This document shows, in pieces, positions 18,667 to 27,823 of a DNA stretch of 64,000 nt (positions are counted from its first letter, which is position 1; each line of letters begins with the position of its first letter). The position numbers were made by a program, and so were the translations under genes. This DNA is from Planctomycetales bacterium 10988 (GTDB lineage Bacteria > Planctomycetota > Planctomycetia > Pirellulales > Pb10988): the NCBI GenBank assembly GCA_009664345.1, contig CP043547.1, positions 248,001 to 312,000 on the forward strand, given 5' to 3'. Below the pieces are notes generated by a model. That model did not search any database, was not told the origin of the DNA, and saw only the letters and a list, made by a program, of their open reading frames with translations.

Positions 18667-19737
18667 CTACAGGGCGAAGAGCGGAATCTGGCTGAGGGGA
18701 AATTGTAAAATCAAGAGGGCCATCGCCGTGGCATATTCATCCCCAATGATTGAATCTTCCCACTTTCCTTGGGAAGTTTGACGCTTGAGAAGTTCGTCTC
18801 GGGTCTGGGGGAACCAGGCATCCCATGCCTCGTCGCCTGCCAACCACGCCGCATGGGTGGCGTAAAACAATCCATAATAATAGTATTCCGAACGGCCATC
18901 ACGGGGTGATTTTTCCGGAACCGAGTTCTCCCATAAATATTTGAAAGCCTTTTCCACAGCATGATCTCGAAGAAGGCCAGAGAAAATCAACGTCACGATC
19001 ACCGCTGCAGAGCGAGGGAACAACGAAACAGGCGGATCGATTAAGCGATAACGGAATCCTCCATCGGGATTTTGGCAACGCTGCAAAAAGCTGACGCCCC
19101 GTTCGATTGCTTCCCGAGGGACGGAAATCCCCGCTTGATGAGCAGAGAAGAGCGACATCATCATACAAGTGGTGATCGAAGTATCTGCATCGTCTGGTTC
19201 CGTGGAATATTGCCAAGCTCCTTCGGAATCTTGCAACCGGAGAGTCAGCTCGGTCGCGCGTTGCAGACAATCTCGCAAGCCATGTTCATCGAACTCCCCG
19301 TAAGCCTGTCCTAAAAACAGCGTTGAATACCCATGCCCATACAGCGGAGCGTGTGTGCAAACTTCCTCTTCTACAATAAAACCGTCGGTCTGTTCTCTGC
19401 CTAGCAAATACCGAATGCACCGAGCAATCTCTTGCCGATACGGCCCTCGGGGACCGCAAGAAGAAAGAAATGCCAACCCACTTAAAGCACAAACCCCGAC
19501 GTTGCGGGAGTAGCTTCTCCCTCGGCCAAAGCCTCCGTCCGGCATTTGCCGGGAAGCAAGCCAATCAAGGCCCTTGGCGATACTCGTTTCGATTTCCGGC
19601 GTGATATGACGGCCATTGATCGAAGGAGTTTGCGATTTCCCAAAGGCCCGCAGAGAAGACCGGCTTTGGAATACTGCCGCCAAACCGAGCAGGCTTTGCT
19701 TAAGGGCAAATCGACGTGACCAGCTGGAGGGCTTCAT
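18667..19737 (-). CDS. Tat-exported prenyltransferase/squalene-oxidase-repeat protein
   Basis: 356 residues with a twin-arginine-like leader ('SWSRRFALKQSLLGLAAVF'), so export folded across the membrane is likely. Repeats of the terpene cyclase/prenyltransferase type include 'GLDWLASRQMPDGGFGRGRS', 'LQDSEGAWQYSTEPDDADTS' and 'FLQRCQNPDGGFRY'. 'DDADTS' is the nearest thing in the trio to a cyclase acidic motif, but it is not a canonical DXDD in the expected context. It is the first of three consecutive family members on the minus strand. A 238-bp divergent region separates it from the NlpC/P60-like gene. Confidence 0.8.
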   Translation of the reverse strand: MKPSSWSRRFALKQSLLGLAAVFQSRSSLRAFGKSQTPSINGRHITPEIETSIAKGLDWLASRQMPDGGFGRGRSYSRNVGVCALSGLAFLSSCGPRGPYRQEIARCIRYLLGREQTDGFIVEEEVCTHAPLYGHGYSTLFLGQAYGEFDEHGLRDCLQRATELTLRLQDSEGAWQYSTEPDDADTSITTCMMMSLFSAHQAGISVPREAIERGVSFLQRCQNPDGGFRYRLIDPPVSLFPRSAAVIVTLIFSGLLRDHAVEKAFKYLWENSVPEKSPRDGRSEYYYYGLFYATHAAWLAGDEAWDAWFPQTRDELLKRQTSQGKWEDSIIGDEYATAMALLILQFPLSQIPLFAL

Positions 19738-19975
19738 TGCAACACCTACTTGAGGAATCGATTTGAATTAAACGATATTAAAAATCACACCATCACCATA
19801 ACAGAATCTAGCTTCAAGGACAGAGTAAGATTTTCGGTGCCCACAGAGATTGGATCGAAAAAGTAGAATCTCGACGCACTACATGGTATGAAGAAAAGGT
19901 GATTTCGTTGGCAATGATCGTTTTCCCCAGCATCTGACGAATTCCGATCCCCAACCCAGCAGGAACAGAGAACCT

Positions 19976-21316
19976 ATGTTTGTAACCAAGTCACGATTAC
20001 GCCACTCTTTGATACTTTTTGTCTCATTCTCACTGTTGATGCATTCTTCGTTGGATGCGGAGGAACAAAACTCGGAGTCGCTGACTGACGCTTCTTCCGC
20101 TATAGAGATGAAACAGTCCATCAAGTATGCCCACCTCTTGTCTCGTGTGAAGTGGAAGCCTGTAGCTCAAGGAATGCCAAGAAGAAGGGGAGCTTTTGAA
20201 CCTGGAGTCGAAGTGACCGGGGTGCCCTATTCAAGCGTGAAGAGCGTCGGGCGATACATCGGATTTGATATCTATTTGAAAACCTTTTTAGCCGCCGTTG
20301 AGAATCCCCAGAGTGTCGTTTACACCGAGAACCTCCGCGGCGAGGTGCCCAACGCCGAATGCTATTACGGAACGGTCTGTTCTGGCTACACCAGCTATGC
20401 TTTGCAGTGTGGCATTTGGTATCTGAGTCGCGTTCATACGCCGGACTATCGGGAGGGGATTCATTTGGTAGAACCGCAATCGGCTCAATCTGCCCAGCCG
20501 GGCGACCTGATTTTCACTCCGCCGAGGCCCGGCTCTCACATTGAATTGGTGACAGGCGTTACCCGAGACAAAGAAGGAAAGGTTACGCACGTTCGCGTCG
20601 AGGAAAGTCGGCCCCCGACCACGATGAACACCAATCGCACCGAGGCCGAGTTCAATACTCATCTGGCTTCAAAGAACAGAAAACTCTATCGCATTACCGA
20701 TCTGGATGCTTGGCGAGGGGCAAACCGGGCCGATGCCTTCATGTTTCCCAATTACGAAGAAGATTCCGCCACCCCGGTCATCAATCGTGTTTTGCTGTTG
20801 GATCGAGGGGATTGGGTCGCTTATCGAAAAGACCAGCCGGTGAAGATCAACATTATGGACCGGGATCGCCAGGAAGTGCAGCAACTGGTGGTGAAGCGTG
20901 GAGAATCGATTGTCGAAACAATTGAACAACCGGGCATCGGAATGATTGAGCGGAACTTCCCCGCCGCCGGGAATTATTCAGCGTATTGCATTTTAGGAGA
21001 TGGCTCACAGAGTCAGGCGTGTGAATTCGCGGTTTGCGATCTTGGCTTTCAATTACCTGAGGAAGACATCAAATTAGGTAAACCCTGGGAGATCGAGCTC
21101 TCTTCTGACAATATGCAACCGATCCTACTTTACTTTCGAAGTGCAAAAAATAGTTATGCTCAAAACATGATCTTCCTCACCGAGGCTGATCGACGAAATG
21201 GGAAAGTCTCTATCCCTGCGGATTTGCTTCAAGACAAAGGAAAGACGGAAGTCTGGCTCATCGGAGAAAACCAATATGGACGCCTCAAAGAGCGAAAAGA
21301 GTTTCAGTTGAGGTAA
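19976..21316 (+). CDS. Secreted NlpC/P60-like cysteine hydrolase domain protein
   Basis: 446 residues with a signal peptide (to about LMHSSLDAEE). The middle carries a papain-like pattern: a candidate nucleophile in 'CYYGTVCSGYTSYALQCG', then 'QPGDLIFTPPRPGSHIELVTG' with a candidate His. This spacing is typical of NlpC/P60 or CHAP-type amidases that act on peptides or cell-wall material. The C-terminal 200 residues look like beta-sandwich modules and are not recognised. Since planctomycetes have thin peptidoglycan, either wall turnover or peptide processing is possible. It is followed by a shared bidirectional terminator. Confidence 0.65.
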   Translation: MFVTKSRLRHSLILFVSFSLLMHSSLDAEEQNSESLTDASSAIEMKQSIKYAHLLSRVKWKPVAQGMPRRRGAFEPGVEVTGVPYSSVKSVGRYIGFDIYLKTFLAAVENPQSVVYTENLRGEVPNAECYYGTVCSGYTSYALQCGIWYLSRVHTPDYREGIHLVEPQSAQSAQPGDLIFTPPRPGSHIELVTGVTRDKEGKVTHVRVEESRPPTTMNTNRTEAEFNTHLASKNRKLYRITDLDAWRGANRADAFMFPNYEEDSATPVINRVLLLDRGDWVAYRKDQPVKINIMDRDRQEVQQLVVKRGESIVETIEQPGIGMIERNFPAAGNYSAYCILGDGSQSQACEFAVCDLGFQLPEEDIKLGKPWEIELSSDNMQPILLYFRSAKNSYAQNMIFLTEADRRNGKVSIPADLLQDKGKTEVWLIGENQYGRLKERKEFQLR

Positions 21317-21346
21317 TCAACAACGAACAACCATCTCTCCACAAAT

Positions 21347-21386
21347 AAAAAGCACCTTTTGAAAATAAATCCAAAAGGTGCTTTTT
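21347..21386. terminator. Bidirectional terminator between convergent genes
   Basis: AAAAAGCACCTTTTG pairs with CCAAAAGGTGCTTTTT around a short A/T loop. The A-run on the left and T-run on the right make it work in both directions. It serves the NlpC/P60-like gene (plus) and the DoxX gene (minus). Confidence 0.88.
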
Positions 21387-21406
21387 ATGAGACAAAGATG
21401 CTCGAA

Positions 21407-21799
21407 TTAAGATTCGGTCGATGGGCCGAAACCCATCGCGAGTCGAAAGACTTCCGGCTTCCGTAAGCCAAGGGCGATCCAAACCAAGATGCCGATGAGA
21501 ATGGGAAAGAAGAAAGCCTCGCCAACTCGAACATGAGTCGCGGTGGCTCCTCCCAAGTATCCAGTCAAGAGAATCGCCGCCACGAAGCCGGCACGCGGGA
21601 CGAGGAAGAGGAGAGCGATCGCTATTTCTAAAACGCCGATCCAGTTCATCAGCGATTGGGTATACCCCATTTGCTGAAACATCTCCTCTTTCCCCTCCCA
21701 CTCGACAAATTTTCCAACCGCACTCGGACCGATGAGAAAGAGTGCCAATAGCACGCTCAGAATCCAACCGGCAATCCGCTGTCTTTTCGAACCTATCAT
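21407..21799 (-). CDS. DoxX family membrane protein
   Basis: 130 residues with four predicted transmembrane segments ('IAGWILSVLLALFLIGPSAV', 'LMNWIGVLEIAIALLFLVP', 'FVAAILLTGYLGGATATHV', 'FFFPILIGILVWIALGL'), the size and layout of DoxX/DoxX-like proteins. The hallmark 'GYTQSLMNWIGVLEIAIALL' segment and 'LGGATATHVR' fit the family. I prefer the ATG at 21799, which has GGAGGG just upstream, over the GTG four codons earlier. The biochemical role is not established for most members. Monocistronic. Confidence 0.82.
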   Translation of the reverse strand: MIGSKRQRIAGWILSVLLALFLIGPSAVGKFVEWEGKEEMFQQMGYTQSLMNWIGVLEIAIALLFLVPRAGFVAAILLTGYLGGATATHVRVGEAFFFPILIGILVWIALGLRKPEVFRLAMGFGPSTES

Positions 21800-21927
21800 G
21801 TTTCCCTCCACAAAGGTAAATGGGCTTTCTTGTTCCGTCTCTCTAATCGATTGAAGGCTACCCGTTTCGACAAGAAAGTGCGGAGATTGCCAAAATTTTA
21901 CGGAGAAGAAACAGGCTTTTGAAAGGC

Positions 21928-24900
21928 TCAGTTCTTCAAAGTGCGTAGATAGGTTAACAAGTCAAGGAATTCAAGCGGGGCGAGCGACTTCGCTAGGCCT
22001 TCGGGCATGCTACTTTGTTTGATGGTCGCCATGCCCTCGATCGAGTCTTTATAAATCTCGATCACTTTGAACTCTTTGCCGGATTCATCCGGAACTTTGA
22101 GGGTCACAATATCCTCCGATTCATCCGCGATCAAACCAGTGTGGACGATCCCTTCATCGGTGAGAATCTGCGTGGATGCAAATTTAGGATCGACCTTGGC
22201 GTTCGGATCAAGGATCGATTCGATGATCTCCTCAGGCTTCAGCCGTTTGCCGACATCCGTCAGCGCGGGGCCAAGTTCAAAGCCTTCATCACCTACTTTG
22301 TGGCAATTGCGACAAGTTCGAGCGTAAACCTCATGGCCATTTTTGGCATCGCCTTTCAACCCGATCAACGTTTGCAAGGCTCGGGTTTTCTCTCGGCTGC
22401 GTGCCGTTTCCGATAGGAGCGTATCGAGAATCCCTTGGGCTTTTGCCCCGGCTTTGTCAGCAACGCCGTAATCTGCCAAGTACTTCGCTGCTTGATCACT
22501 GACCGCGAGCGTCCCTTGTTTGAGGGCGGGCTCCCAAACCGGCTGAAGGGCACCGAGGGAATGCTGCATCGTATAAGTGAGCCAATAATCATTTTGCAGA
22601 TCGAGCGTCGAGAGGATTGCTTCAACCGATTGAAGTTCCGGGAAGTAGCTCAACGCTCGCAGGGCCTCCAAGCGAACACGGGGATGTTGATCGTTCGCAG
22701 CAGCGATCAACAAGGGGAAAACAGTACTCTCGGTCTTTCCGCGAAAGGCTTCGGCGGCGACATGCACCGCGGCTGCCCGAGCATCCGGCGTACTTGCCGA
22801 GAGGGCCTTTTGCAATAGATCCACGTCGACGGCATGGTGGGCTTGTTGAACCCACAGGGCTTCGCAGAGGAGTCGATCGTACACTTCGTCATTGCTATCA
22901 AGCTCTGACAACCAGGCTTCGATCGCGGCGAGGACTTCCTCGGTAGGTCGATCGCGGAGTTCACGTCGGACACGGTATCGGGTTCGCGGCTCGTATTCGC
23001 GGAACTGTTCCAACAGTTCGGGAATGCTCTTTTGATATTGGGTTACTGGGGTGATTAACGGTTTGTCTTCGTAAATCAGTCGATAGATTCGCCCATGCGA
23101 ATGGTCTCGATTCGGGTCACGTTGCGAGTATTGCATGTGCCCAATCAAGGCCGCGGACCAATCCCCAAACCAAATCGTGCCATCGGGACCGATTTGCGGA
23201 TCGACGGGGCGAAAGTGTTTATCGGTACTTGAAAGCAAATCGGCAATGCGATCGCCATGATATCCCGCACCGTCGTCCCCGACCGTGAATCGGGTGAAGC
23301 CATTCATATTGATCACGCAAGCATAGATGAATTGGCCTTGCACGGAGTCCGGGAACTGCCGCGTAAAGAGAAGTTCATTTCCGACAACGGGCCGCATTCC
23401 TTCATTGTCGAAGATCGGATTCAGGCCGCGACGTCCTCGAACCGGAGCGGTGGTCAGCGGCGAACTCCAGACTTGAATGCCGTTGGTCCCATCGCCGACG
23501 AATCCTTGTCCCCAGGGATTGAAGACATTACACCAGGGATTCGCTTGCCCTGGCGTGAGGGTATGGCGAACTTCGAGCGTACGCGGGTCAAGGTGATAAC
23601 AGCCAGAAGTGCCCGAGTTACGCAGCGGTCCCCATGGCGTTTCGATCGTCGTACTCATCGCGATTCCTTCGAGCATCTTCAAGATTCCTCCATGGGAATA
23701 TTCGAAGGCCCCGATGGTATGGTGAGTATCTTGCGTGGCCCAACCGTCAATCAATTGCACAACCTTGTCCGCTCGATCATCTCCATCGGTATCTTTCAAC
23801 CAAATGAGTCGCGGTTGGTCGACAACAAGGACGCCGCCATTCCAAAATTCGAACCCAGTCGGGCAGTGGAGTTTGTCATAAAATGTCTTGCAGACATCCG
23901 CTTCGCCGTCGCCATCGGTGTCTTCGAAAATCAATAACTTGTCGTTCGGTTTCGGATCGCCTGGCCGCCACTGCGGATACGTGGGCATGCAAGAAACCCA
24001 CAAACGACCTTGATTGTCAAAGCCGAGTTGGGCTGGATTCGCCAGTTCGGGGAAGTCCAGTTCATCGGCGAAGAGCTTGACCTTGAAGCCATCTGGAGTT
24101 TGGAACGAGTCGATTTGTTCTTGCGTCGTGAGATAGCGAAGCTCTTCGGCTTCCGAATAATTTTGCCGCGGGTCACCGAAACGAGTTTCTGGAACAATTA
24201 ATTCTCCGGTCTCCGAATCATCCGGTTGCGGGGGAACTTCTTTTCCTTGGGCAATGTCCCAGGCGTATTGATCTCGCACGGCGACCATCGCGCGAAGCTT
24301 TTGGTATTCGCGAGGGAAGGTTTCGGTGTCCCAAGTCCGGCGACCGCCATAAACATACCAACCATTGACCATGCGATAATCTTGCTGGTGGAGCCAAGCT
24401 TTATCGATCACGACTTCTCGGAGTTGTTCGAATCGTTCTTGGTCGAACGTGTCCGCATCGGTTTTGCCGAGGAGGGCCACATTCAACAGTTGCCCCATTT
24501 CACGATCCCCGGCTTCGTTGAGATGGCAGCCATTGATCGTATATTGCAGACCTTCTTCTTGACTGAAAAGTGACAAGGTAGGATTAAAGAGATCGACAAA
24601 CGGAAGGGATCGCTCTTGGGCAAGCTCCGCAATGGCCTCAGTATAAAGAGCAAGGTTCTTATTTTCCTCGGTCCCTTCCGGCAAGAAACGTTCGCCACTC
24701 GATTCAAAGGCAGCAGGTGAAATCAAGATAAATCGAGGGGCTTCGCCATTCTGACGCGGATAACGTTCGGCAATCTGATCGAGTAATTTGCCATAATCCT
24801 TCTGGAAAAGTTCGACCGCCTCCGAACCCGCATAGCTTTCATTCGAGCCAAAGAAACAAAGGTAGGTGTCCGCGGAAAACAGTTCGAGGGGATCGCCAAG

Positions 24901-25224
24901 TTTGGTGTAATCCCTCGGACGTTGTCGATTGCCCACCTCATCCGCTGGCCAGCCGAAGTTACGAATGACCAATTCCTTTTCGGGAAATCGCAAGAGGAGT
25001 TCGGTTTCAAAATGTCCATAAAGTCCCATCCGCTCCGCTTGCGAACCTCCGAGGAACGCGATCCGTTCGCCTTGTGAAACTTCAAGAGGAGGATGCGTTA
25101 CAAGGGTTTCGTCTTCCGTGGTGGCAGGCGACTTGGCTAGTTCATCCGCAATCGACGGCATCTGGCTGAGAGAAAAGAACGCAAGGATTAACCAAAGGGG
25201 GAGTCTTCGCTTCATAAATTTCAT
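21928..25224 (-). CDS. SGNH / PVC-type heme-binding membrane-bound dehydrogenase
   Basis: 1098-residue secreted multidomain protein of a kind found in Planctomycetota and relatives. A signal peptide leads to an SGNH/GDSL-hydrolase-like region ('IAFLGGSQAERMG', 'DTYLCFFGSNESYAG', 'NGCHLNEAGDREMG'). A beta-propeller dehydrogenase domain follows ('TPDGFKVKLFADELDFPELA', 'IFEDTDGDGEADVCKTFYD', 'GPDGTIWFGDWSAALIG'). Then come HEAT repeats and a C-terminal cytochrome c domain with C-R-N-C-H and 'ELGPALTDVGKRLKPEEI'. It probably oxidises a sugar or related compound and passes electrons to heme. It is the last gene of the sigma/FecR operon, 45 bp after the FecR-LamG stop. The start may instead be the ATG three codons later. 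Confidence 0.9.
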   Translation of the reverse strand: MKFMKRRLPLWLILAFFSLSQMPSIADELAKSPATTEDETLVTHPPLEVSQGERIAFLGGSQAERMGLYGHFETELLLRFPEKELVIRNFGWPADEVGNRQRPRDYTKLGDPLELFSADTYLCFFGSNESYAGSEAVELFQKDYGKLLDQIAERYPRQNGEAPRFILISPAAFESSGERFLPEGTEENKNLALYTEAIAELAQERSLPFVDLFNPTLSLFSQEEGLQYTINGCHLNEAGDREMGQLLNVALLGKTDADTFDQERFEQLREVVIDKAWLHQQDYRMVNGWYVYGGRRTWDTETFPREYQKLRAMVAVRDQYAWDIAQGKEVPPQPDDSETGELIVPETRFGDPRQNYSEAEELRYLTTQEQIDSFQTPDGFKVKLFADELDFPELANPAQLGFDNQGRLWVSCMPTYPQWRPGDPKPNDKLLIFEDTDGDGEADVCKTFYDKLHCPTGFEFWNGGVLVVDQPRLIWLKDTDGDDRADKVVQLIDGWATQDTHHTIGAFEYSHGGILKMLEGIAMSTTIETPWGPLRNSGTSGCYHLDPRTLEVRHTLTPGQANPWCNVFNPWGQGFVGDGTNGIQVWSSPLTTAPVRGRRGLNPIFDNEGMRPVVGNELLFTRQFPDSVQGQFIYACVINMNGFTRFTVGDDGAGYHGDRIADLLSSTDKHFRPVDPQIGPDGTIWFGDWSAALIGHMQYSQRDPNRDHSHGRIYRLIYEDKPLITPVTQYQKSIPELLEQFREYEPRTRYRVRRELRDRPTEEVLAAIEAWLSELDSNDEVYDRLLCEALWVQQAHHAVDVDLLQKALSASTPDARAAAVHVAAEAFRGKTESTVFPLLIAAANDQHPRVRLEALRALSYFPELQSVEAILSTLDLQNDYWLTYTMQHSLGALQPVWEPALKQGTLAVSDQAAKYLADYGVADKAGAKAQGILDTLLSETARSREKTRALQTLIGLKGDAKNGHEVYARTCRNCHKVGDEGFELGPALTDVGKRLKPEEIIESILDPNAKVDPKFASTQILTDEGIVHTGLIADESEDIVTLKVPDESGKEFKVIEIYKDSIEGMATIKQSSMPEGLAKSLAPLEFLDLLTYLRTLKN

Positions 25225-25269
25225 CCGGAGTAAAAGAGCAAAAGGGAGCTAGGAACAATAGAAGTAAAC

Positions 25270-26976
25270 TCAGGGTCTACCCACTTCATAAATGTGTTGA
25301 ATTTCAGTGTCAGTGAGGGCTTGATTGAAGATGATCAACTCATCCATCCGGCCATTGAGATTGCGGACGCGAATGTGGCTGCGAAATCTTGTCGGGGGGC
25401 TGGACCAATTCCCAATCGTGGCATCCCCCACGCTCAACAGGCCTTCCGCAGCATTCTTAAGCGGCTCTCTGGTCGCAATCTGGCCGTTTACATAATGGGT
25501 GATACGCCGTTGATCACTATCATAAACCGTTGCCAAATGCACCCACTGACCAAGTCGAAAGAGATTGAAAATCGAATCGGTTTGGTAGTCGTAATTCACC
25601 GTTTGAGTATGTCGCAAACCGAGAATGAGAGGGCCATCCCGGCGAATCTGCCAATGAGGTCGATTGATACTGAAGCCATCCGGCAAAAGCAATGAATTGA
25701 ATTCTCGATCGAGGCCATCGACTCGCAACCAAGTGGAATAAGTGAGCGAAGGAAATTCACCGGGAATTTGCACACGGACGCGATCACCAGGCCGCTTGAA
25801 ATCCAAACAAGATTTGCCCGGCCAACGACCTTCGGCCCATTCACAACCGACGATGGCCCCTTCGAGTTGCCTCCCGCCAGCGGCATAACCTGTGAGAATA
25901 CGATCACGAGTGGAATCTTTTTCAAAAGGAAAATAGGCAACGATCCGCGAATCGTGCTCTAGGTCATTTCGGAACGTCCGCCATTTCTGCCATTGTTCTT
26001 GGCGACGGGCATCAGTAAGCGAATCCAAACGATTTGGCGTGACGAAATCTTCTTCACGAGGGCTGATCTTGTTGGAAGCCCCGTCTTGGGCAACGGTGAG
26101 GGCATCGCCGGCATTTAGTTCGCGGCGGGTTTGTTGATCGCGGTTCGATTCGGCATCGTAGAGTTCGACTTTTCCATCAAAGACATGCACTTCCGTAGCG
26201 CCGGAGTCTTTGATTTCCATTCCAAATTCGGTGCCAAGATCGACAAGTTCCACGGTGGGGGCAAGGACCGAAAAGCCGCGAGCAGGTTCCGGGACGCGAG
26301 CACGAAGACGTCCTGAATGGCAAAGGACTCGCGATTCATCCAGAATTTCCAGTGAAGCCGGGCCCTCCACCACCACGGTCGCTCCACAATAGAACTCAAG
26401 TTGAATAAGTCCCGACTTCCATTTCAATGCACTGGGGGGAACCGTTTCTCCGACTCGCCACAGCCCGTTCTCTGCTCCTTGTAAATTCACCACTCTGGTC
26501 AAGACGGCGACGCCACCATCGCGTTCTTCACTAGCCATTGGCGACTCGTTCTCTGGAAAATGCTCGAAGCGAATGTCCTTAGCCAACATGCCTGCCAGTG
26601 CCAAAAGTGCTGCCGCGGCGATGACCCAACCTGCAAGTCCTCGCCAGCTCGATTTTGACGAAGTATCCTCCCAACGCACTTCTTTTTTCTCTGGCTTGGC
26701 AGAAACGTTCTTGGCAGAAGAGAGAACCTGATCGATAAAAGAGATCGATTCCTGGGAGGCCTGAGTACGTGTGGTTAAGCTTTGGAGAAATCGCTCTTCG
26801 CTACGAAGTTCTTCTTCGTACTGCGAAAGCCGATCGCTTAATTGGAGGTGTGTCCGCAATAGCTGAAGTTGATATGGGTTTTGCGAAGCCATCGCGACAA
26901 GCTCGTCGAGTTGTTCGCCAGAGACCTCGTCGTCAAGCAAGAGACTCAGCAACTCTTCGAAACGGGCTTGGCTCAT
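25270..26976 (-). CDS. FecR-LamG membrane protein (putative sigma regulator)
   Basis: 568 residues. A cytoplasmic helical N-terminus ('FEELLSLLLDDEVSGEQLDE') is followed by one membrane span at about 113-131 ('GLAGWVIAAAALLALAGML'). A FecR-like beta domain comes next ('CGATVVVEGPASLEILDESR', 'VELVDLGTEFGMEI', 'VHVFDGKVELYD'). A C-terminal LamG/concanavalin-like domain completes it ('LDREFNSLLLPDGFSIN', 'WVHLATVYDSDQRRITHYVN', 'GRMDELIIFNQALTDTEI'). The topology suits an anti-sigma or signal-transducing partner of the ECF sigma factor encoded 51 bp upstream, with LamG as an outside sensor or ligand binder. That role is inferred from gene order; FecR proteins regulate sigma factors in other bacteria. 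Confidence 0.88.
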   Translation of the reverse strand: MSQARFEELLSLLLDDEVSGEQLDELVAMASQNPYQLQLLRTHLQLSDRLSQYEEELRSEERFLQSLTTRTQASQESISFIDQVLSSAKNVSAKPEKKEVRWEDTSSKSSWRGLAGWVIAAAALLALAGMLAKDIRFEHFPENESPMASEERDGGVAVLTRVVNLQGAENGLWRVGETVPPSALKWKSGLIQLEFYCGATVVVEGPASLEILDESRVLCHSGRLRARVPEPARGFSVLAPTVELVDLGTEFGMEIKDSGATEVHVFDGKVELYDAESNRDQQTRRELNAGDALTVAQDGASNKISPREEDFVTPNRLDSLTDARRQEQWQKWRTFRNDLEHDSRIVAYFPFEKDSTRDRILTGYAAGGRQLEGAIVGCEWAEGRWPGKSCLDFKRPGDRVRVQIPGEFPSLTYSTWLRVDGLDREFNSLLLPDGFSINRPHWQIRRDGPLILGLRHTQTVNYDYQTDSIFNLFRLGQWVHLATVYDSDQRRITHYVNGQIATREPLKNAAEGLLSVGDATIGNWSSPPTRFRSHIRVRNLNGRMDELIIFNQALTDTEIQHIYEVGRP

Positions 26977-27027
26977 GATGGTCGGTTCCTATCAATTCGT
27001 TTTAGCTTTAATAGTACAGGATTCCGC

Positions 27028-27564
27028 TTAAAAACTCTCAGCGACTTTTTGTTCGATACATGCCTTGAGTTGTCGTCGTATTCGCATCAAGGCTTTGCGA
27101 ACGGCGACCGCACTCATTCCGAGGTTGTCTGCCAGGTCGGGTGCCTTCCAACCGTCGCAATAGCGGTTCGTCACCAGTTGGCGACTCTTCGCAGGCAATT
27201 GTTCAACACAATCCCGCAATGCGGTTAGTTGGGAGGTTTTCCACAAGGCCGCCTCTGGCTCTTCCGCGGAAGTCTCCACCAGCAACTCGGCAAGTCCTTC
27301 ATGCAAGATCCGCTGCCGCCGGGCTTGTTTACGAATCTCATTTCTTACAAGATTCCGAGCAATGCCTCGCAGCCATTTGCCCAAGTCCTGTTGTCGATCG
27401 AAAGATTCCTGTTCTCGCAAGGCGACTAAAAACACCTCTTGAGCCAAGTCATCGACCCATTCCGGATCAACTCCCAACGTTCGTACAAAGGCCCGCAAGG
27501 GAACATGGTGTTCGATCACCAGTCGCTTGAAAGCCTGATCAAGATTCATTGCAGATCGATCCAT
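27028..27564 (-). CDS. ECF-type sigma-70 factor (planctomycete family)
   Basis: About 178 residues with sigma region 2 ('LRAFVRTLGVDPEWVDDLAQ', 'EVFLVALREQESFDRQQDLG', 'WLRGIARNLVRNEIRK') and region 4 ('LPAKSRQLVTNRYCDGWKAP', 'NLGMSAVAVRKALMRIRRQL'). There is no region 1 or 3, as in ECF factors. I favour the ATG at 27564 (AAGG upstream); ATG 27588 and TTG 27603 are also in frame. It heads an operon with the FecR-LamG protein and the PVC-heme dehydrogenase, a common planctomycete arrangement. It would direct polymerase to surface-carbohydrate genes, possibly including its own operon. A repeated motif, TTTTGACC..TGGCTCTAA, lies just upstream. Confidence 0.9.
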   Translation of the reverse strand: MDRSAMNLDQAFKRLVIEHHVPLRAFVRTLGVDPEWVDDLAQEVFLVALREQESFDRQQDLGKWLRGIARNLVRNEIRKQARRQRILHEGLAELLVETSAEEPEAALWKTSQLTALRDCVEQLPAKSRQLVTNRYCDGWKAPDLADNLGMSAVAVRKALMRIRRQLKACIEQKVAESF

Positions 27565-27609
27565 TACTCTTACCTTGTCGCGACTCATCCAAGTGTTCCC
27601 CAAAAAACT

Positions 27610-27704
27610 TTAGAGCCAATGGTCAAAACCTATCAGAAAGAGCGACATCCTTGGAAAAGGTTGCTTTCTATTTACTTTTGACCAGCTTCTCAAAAGTAGT
27701 TTAG
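27610..27704. repeat. Dispersed repeat, 27-kb copy
   Basis: TTAGAGCCAATGGTCAAAAC at 27610-27629 matches 61860-61879 with one difference. Within this copy TGGTCAAAA (27620-27628) is inverted at 27676-27684 (TTTTGACCA). CAAAAGTAGTTTAG at 27691-27704 occurs in inverse orientation at 61905-61918. It lies in the 260-bp region between the sigma factor and tetR. Confidence 0.75.
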
Positions 27705-27752
27705 CAGGCTTCCGCTTCGTTCACCCTCCTTGGGAAATGACAAATCTTCTCT

Positions 27753-27781
27753 TGACGGAAATTCTGGAGATGCCTACGATT
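27753..27781 (+). promoter_or_regulatory. Sigma-70-type promoter of the tetR-efflux operon
   Basis: -35 TTGACG (27753-27758), exactly 17 bp of spacer, then -10 TACGAT (27776-27781). Transcription would start near 27788, just upstream of the palindromic operator and the tetR ATG at 27824. Confidence 0.6.
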
Positions 27782-27790
27782 CGAAAAACG

Positions 27791-27806
27791 GACGGACGAG
27801 TCCGTC
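27791..27806. promoter_or_regulatory. Palindromic candidate TetR operator
   Basis: GACGGAC-GA-GTCCGTC is a perfect 7-bp inverted repeat with a 2-bp centre, placed at about +4 to +19 of the predicted promoter and 17 bp before the tetR start. The size and position suit a TetR-family dimer site for autorepression of the efflux operon. Confidence 0.65.
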
Positions 27807-27823
27807 TAAAAACGAGAAGGCTT

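Noticed and set aside
27737-27823. N-terminal extension of the TetR protein
   Set aside because: It would translate through the predicted promoter and palindromic operator and lacks family similarity.
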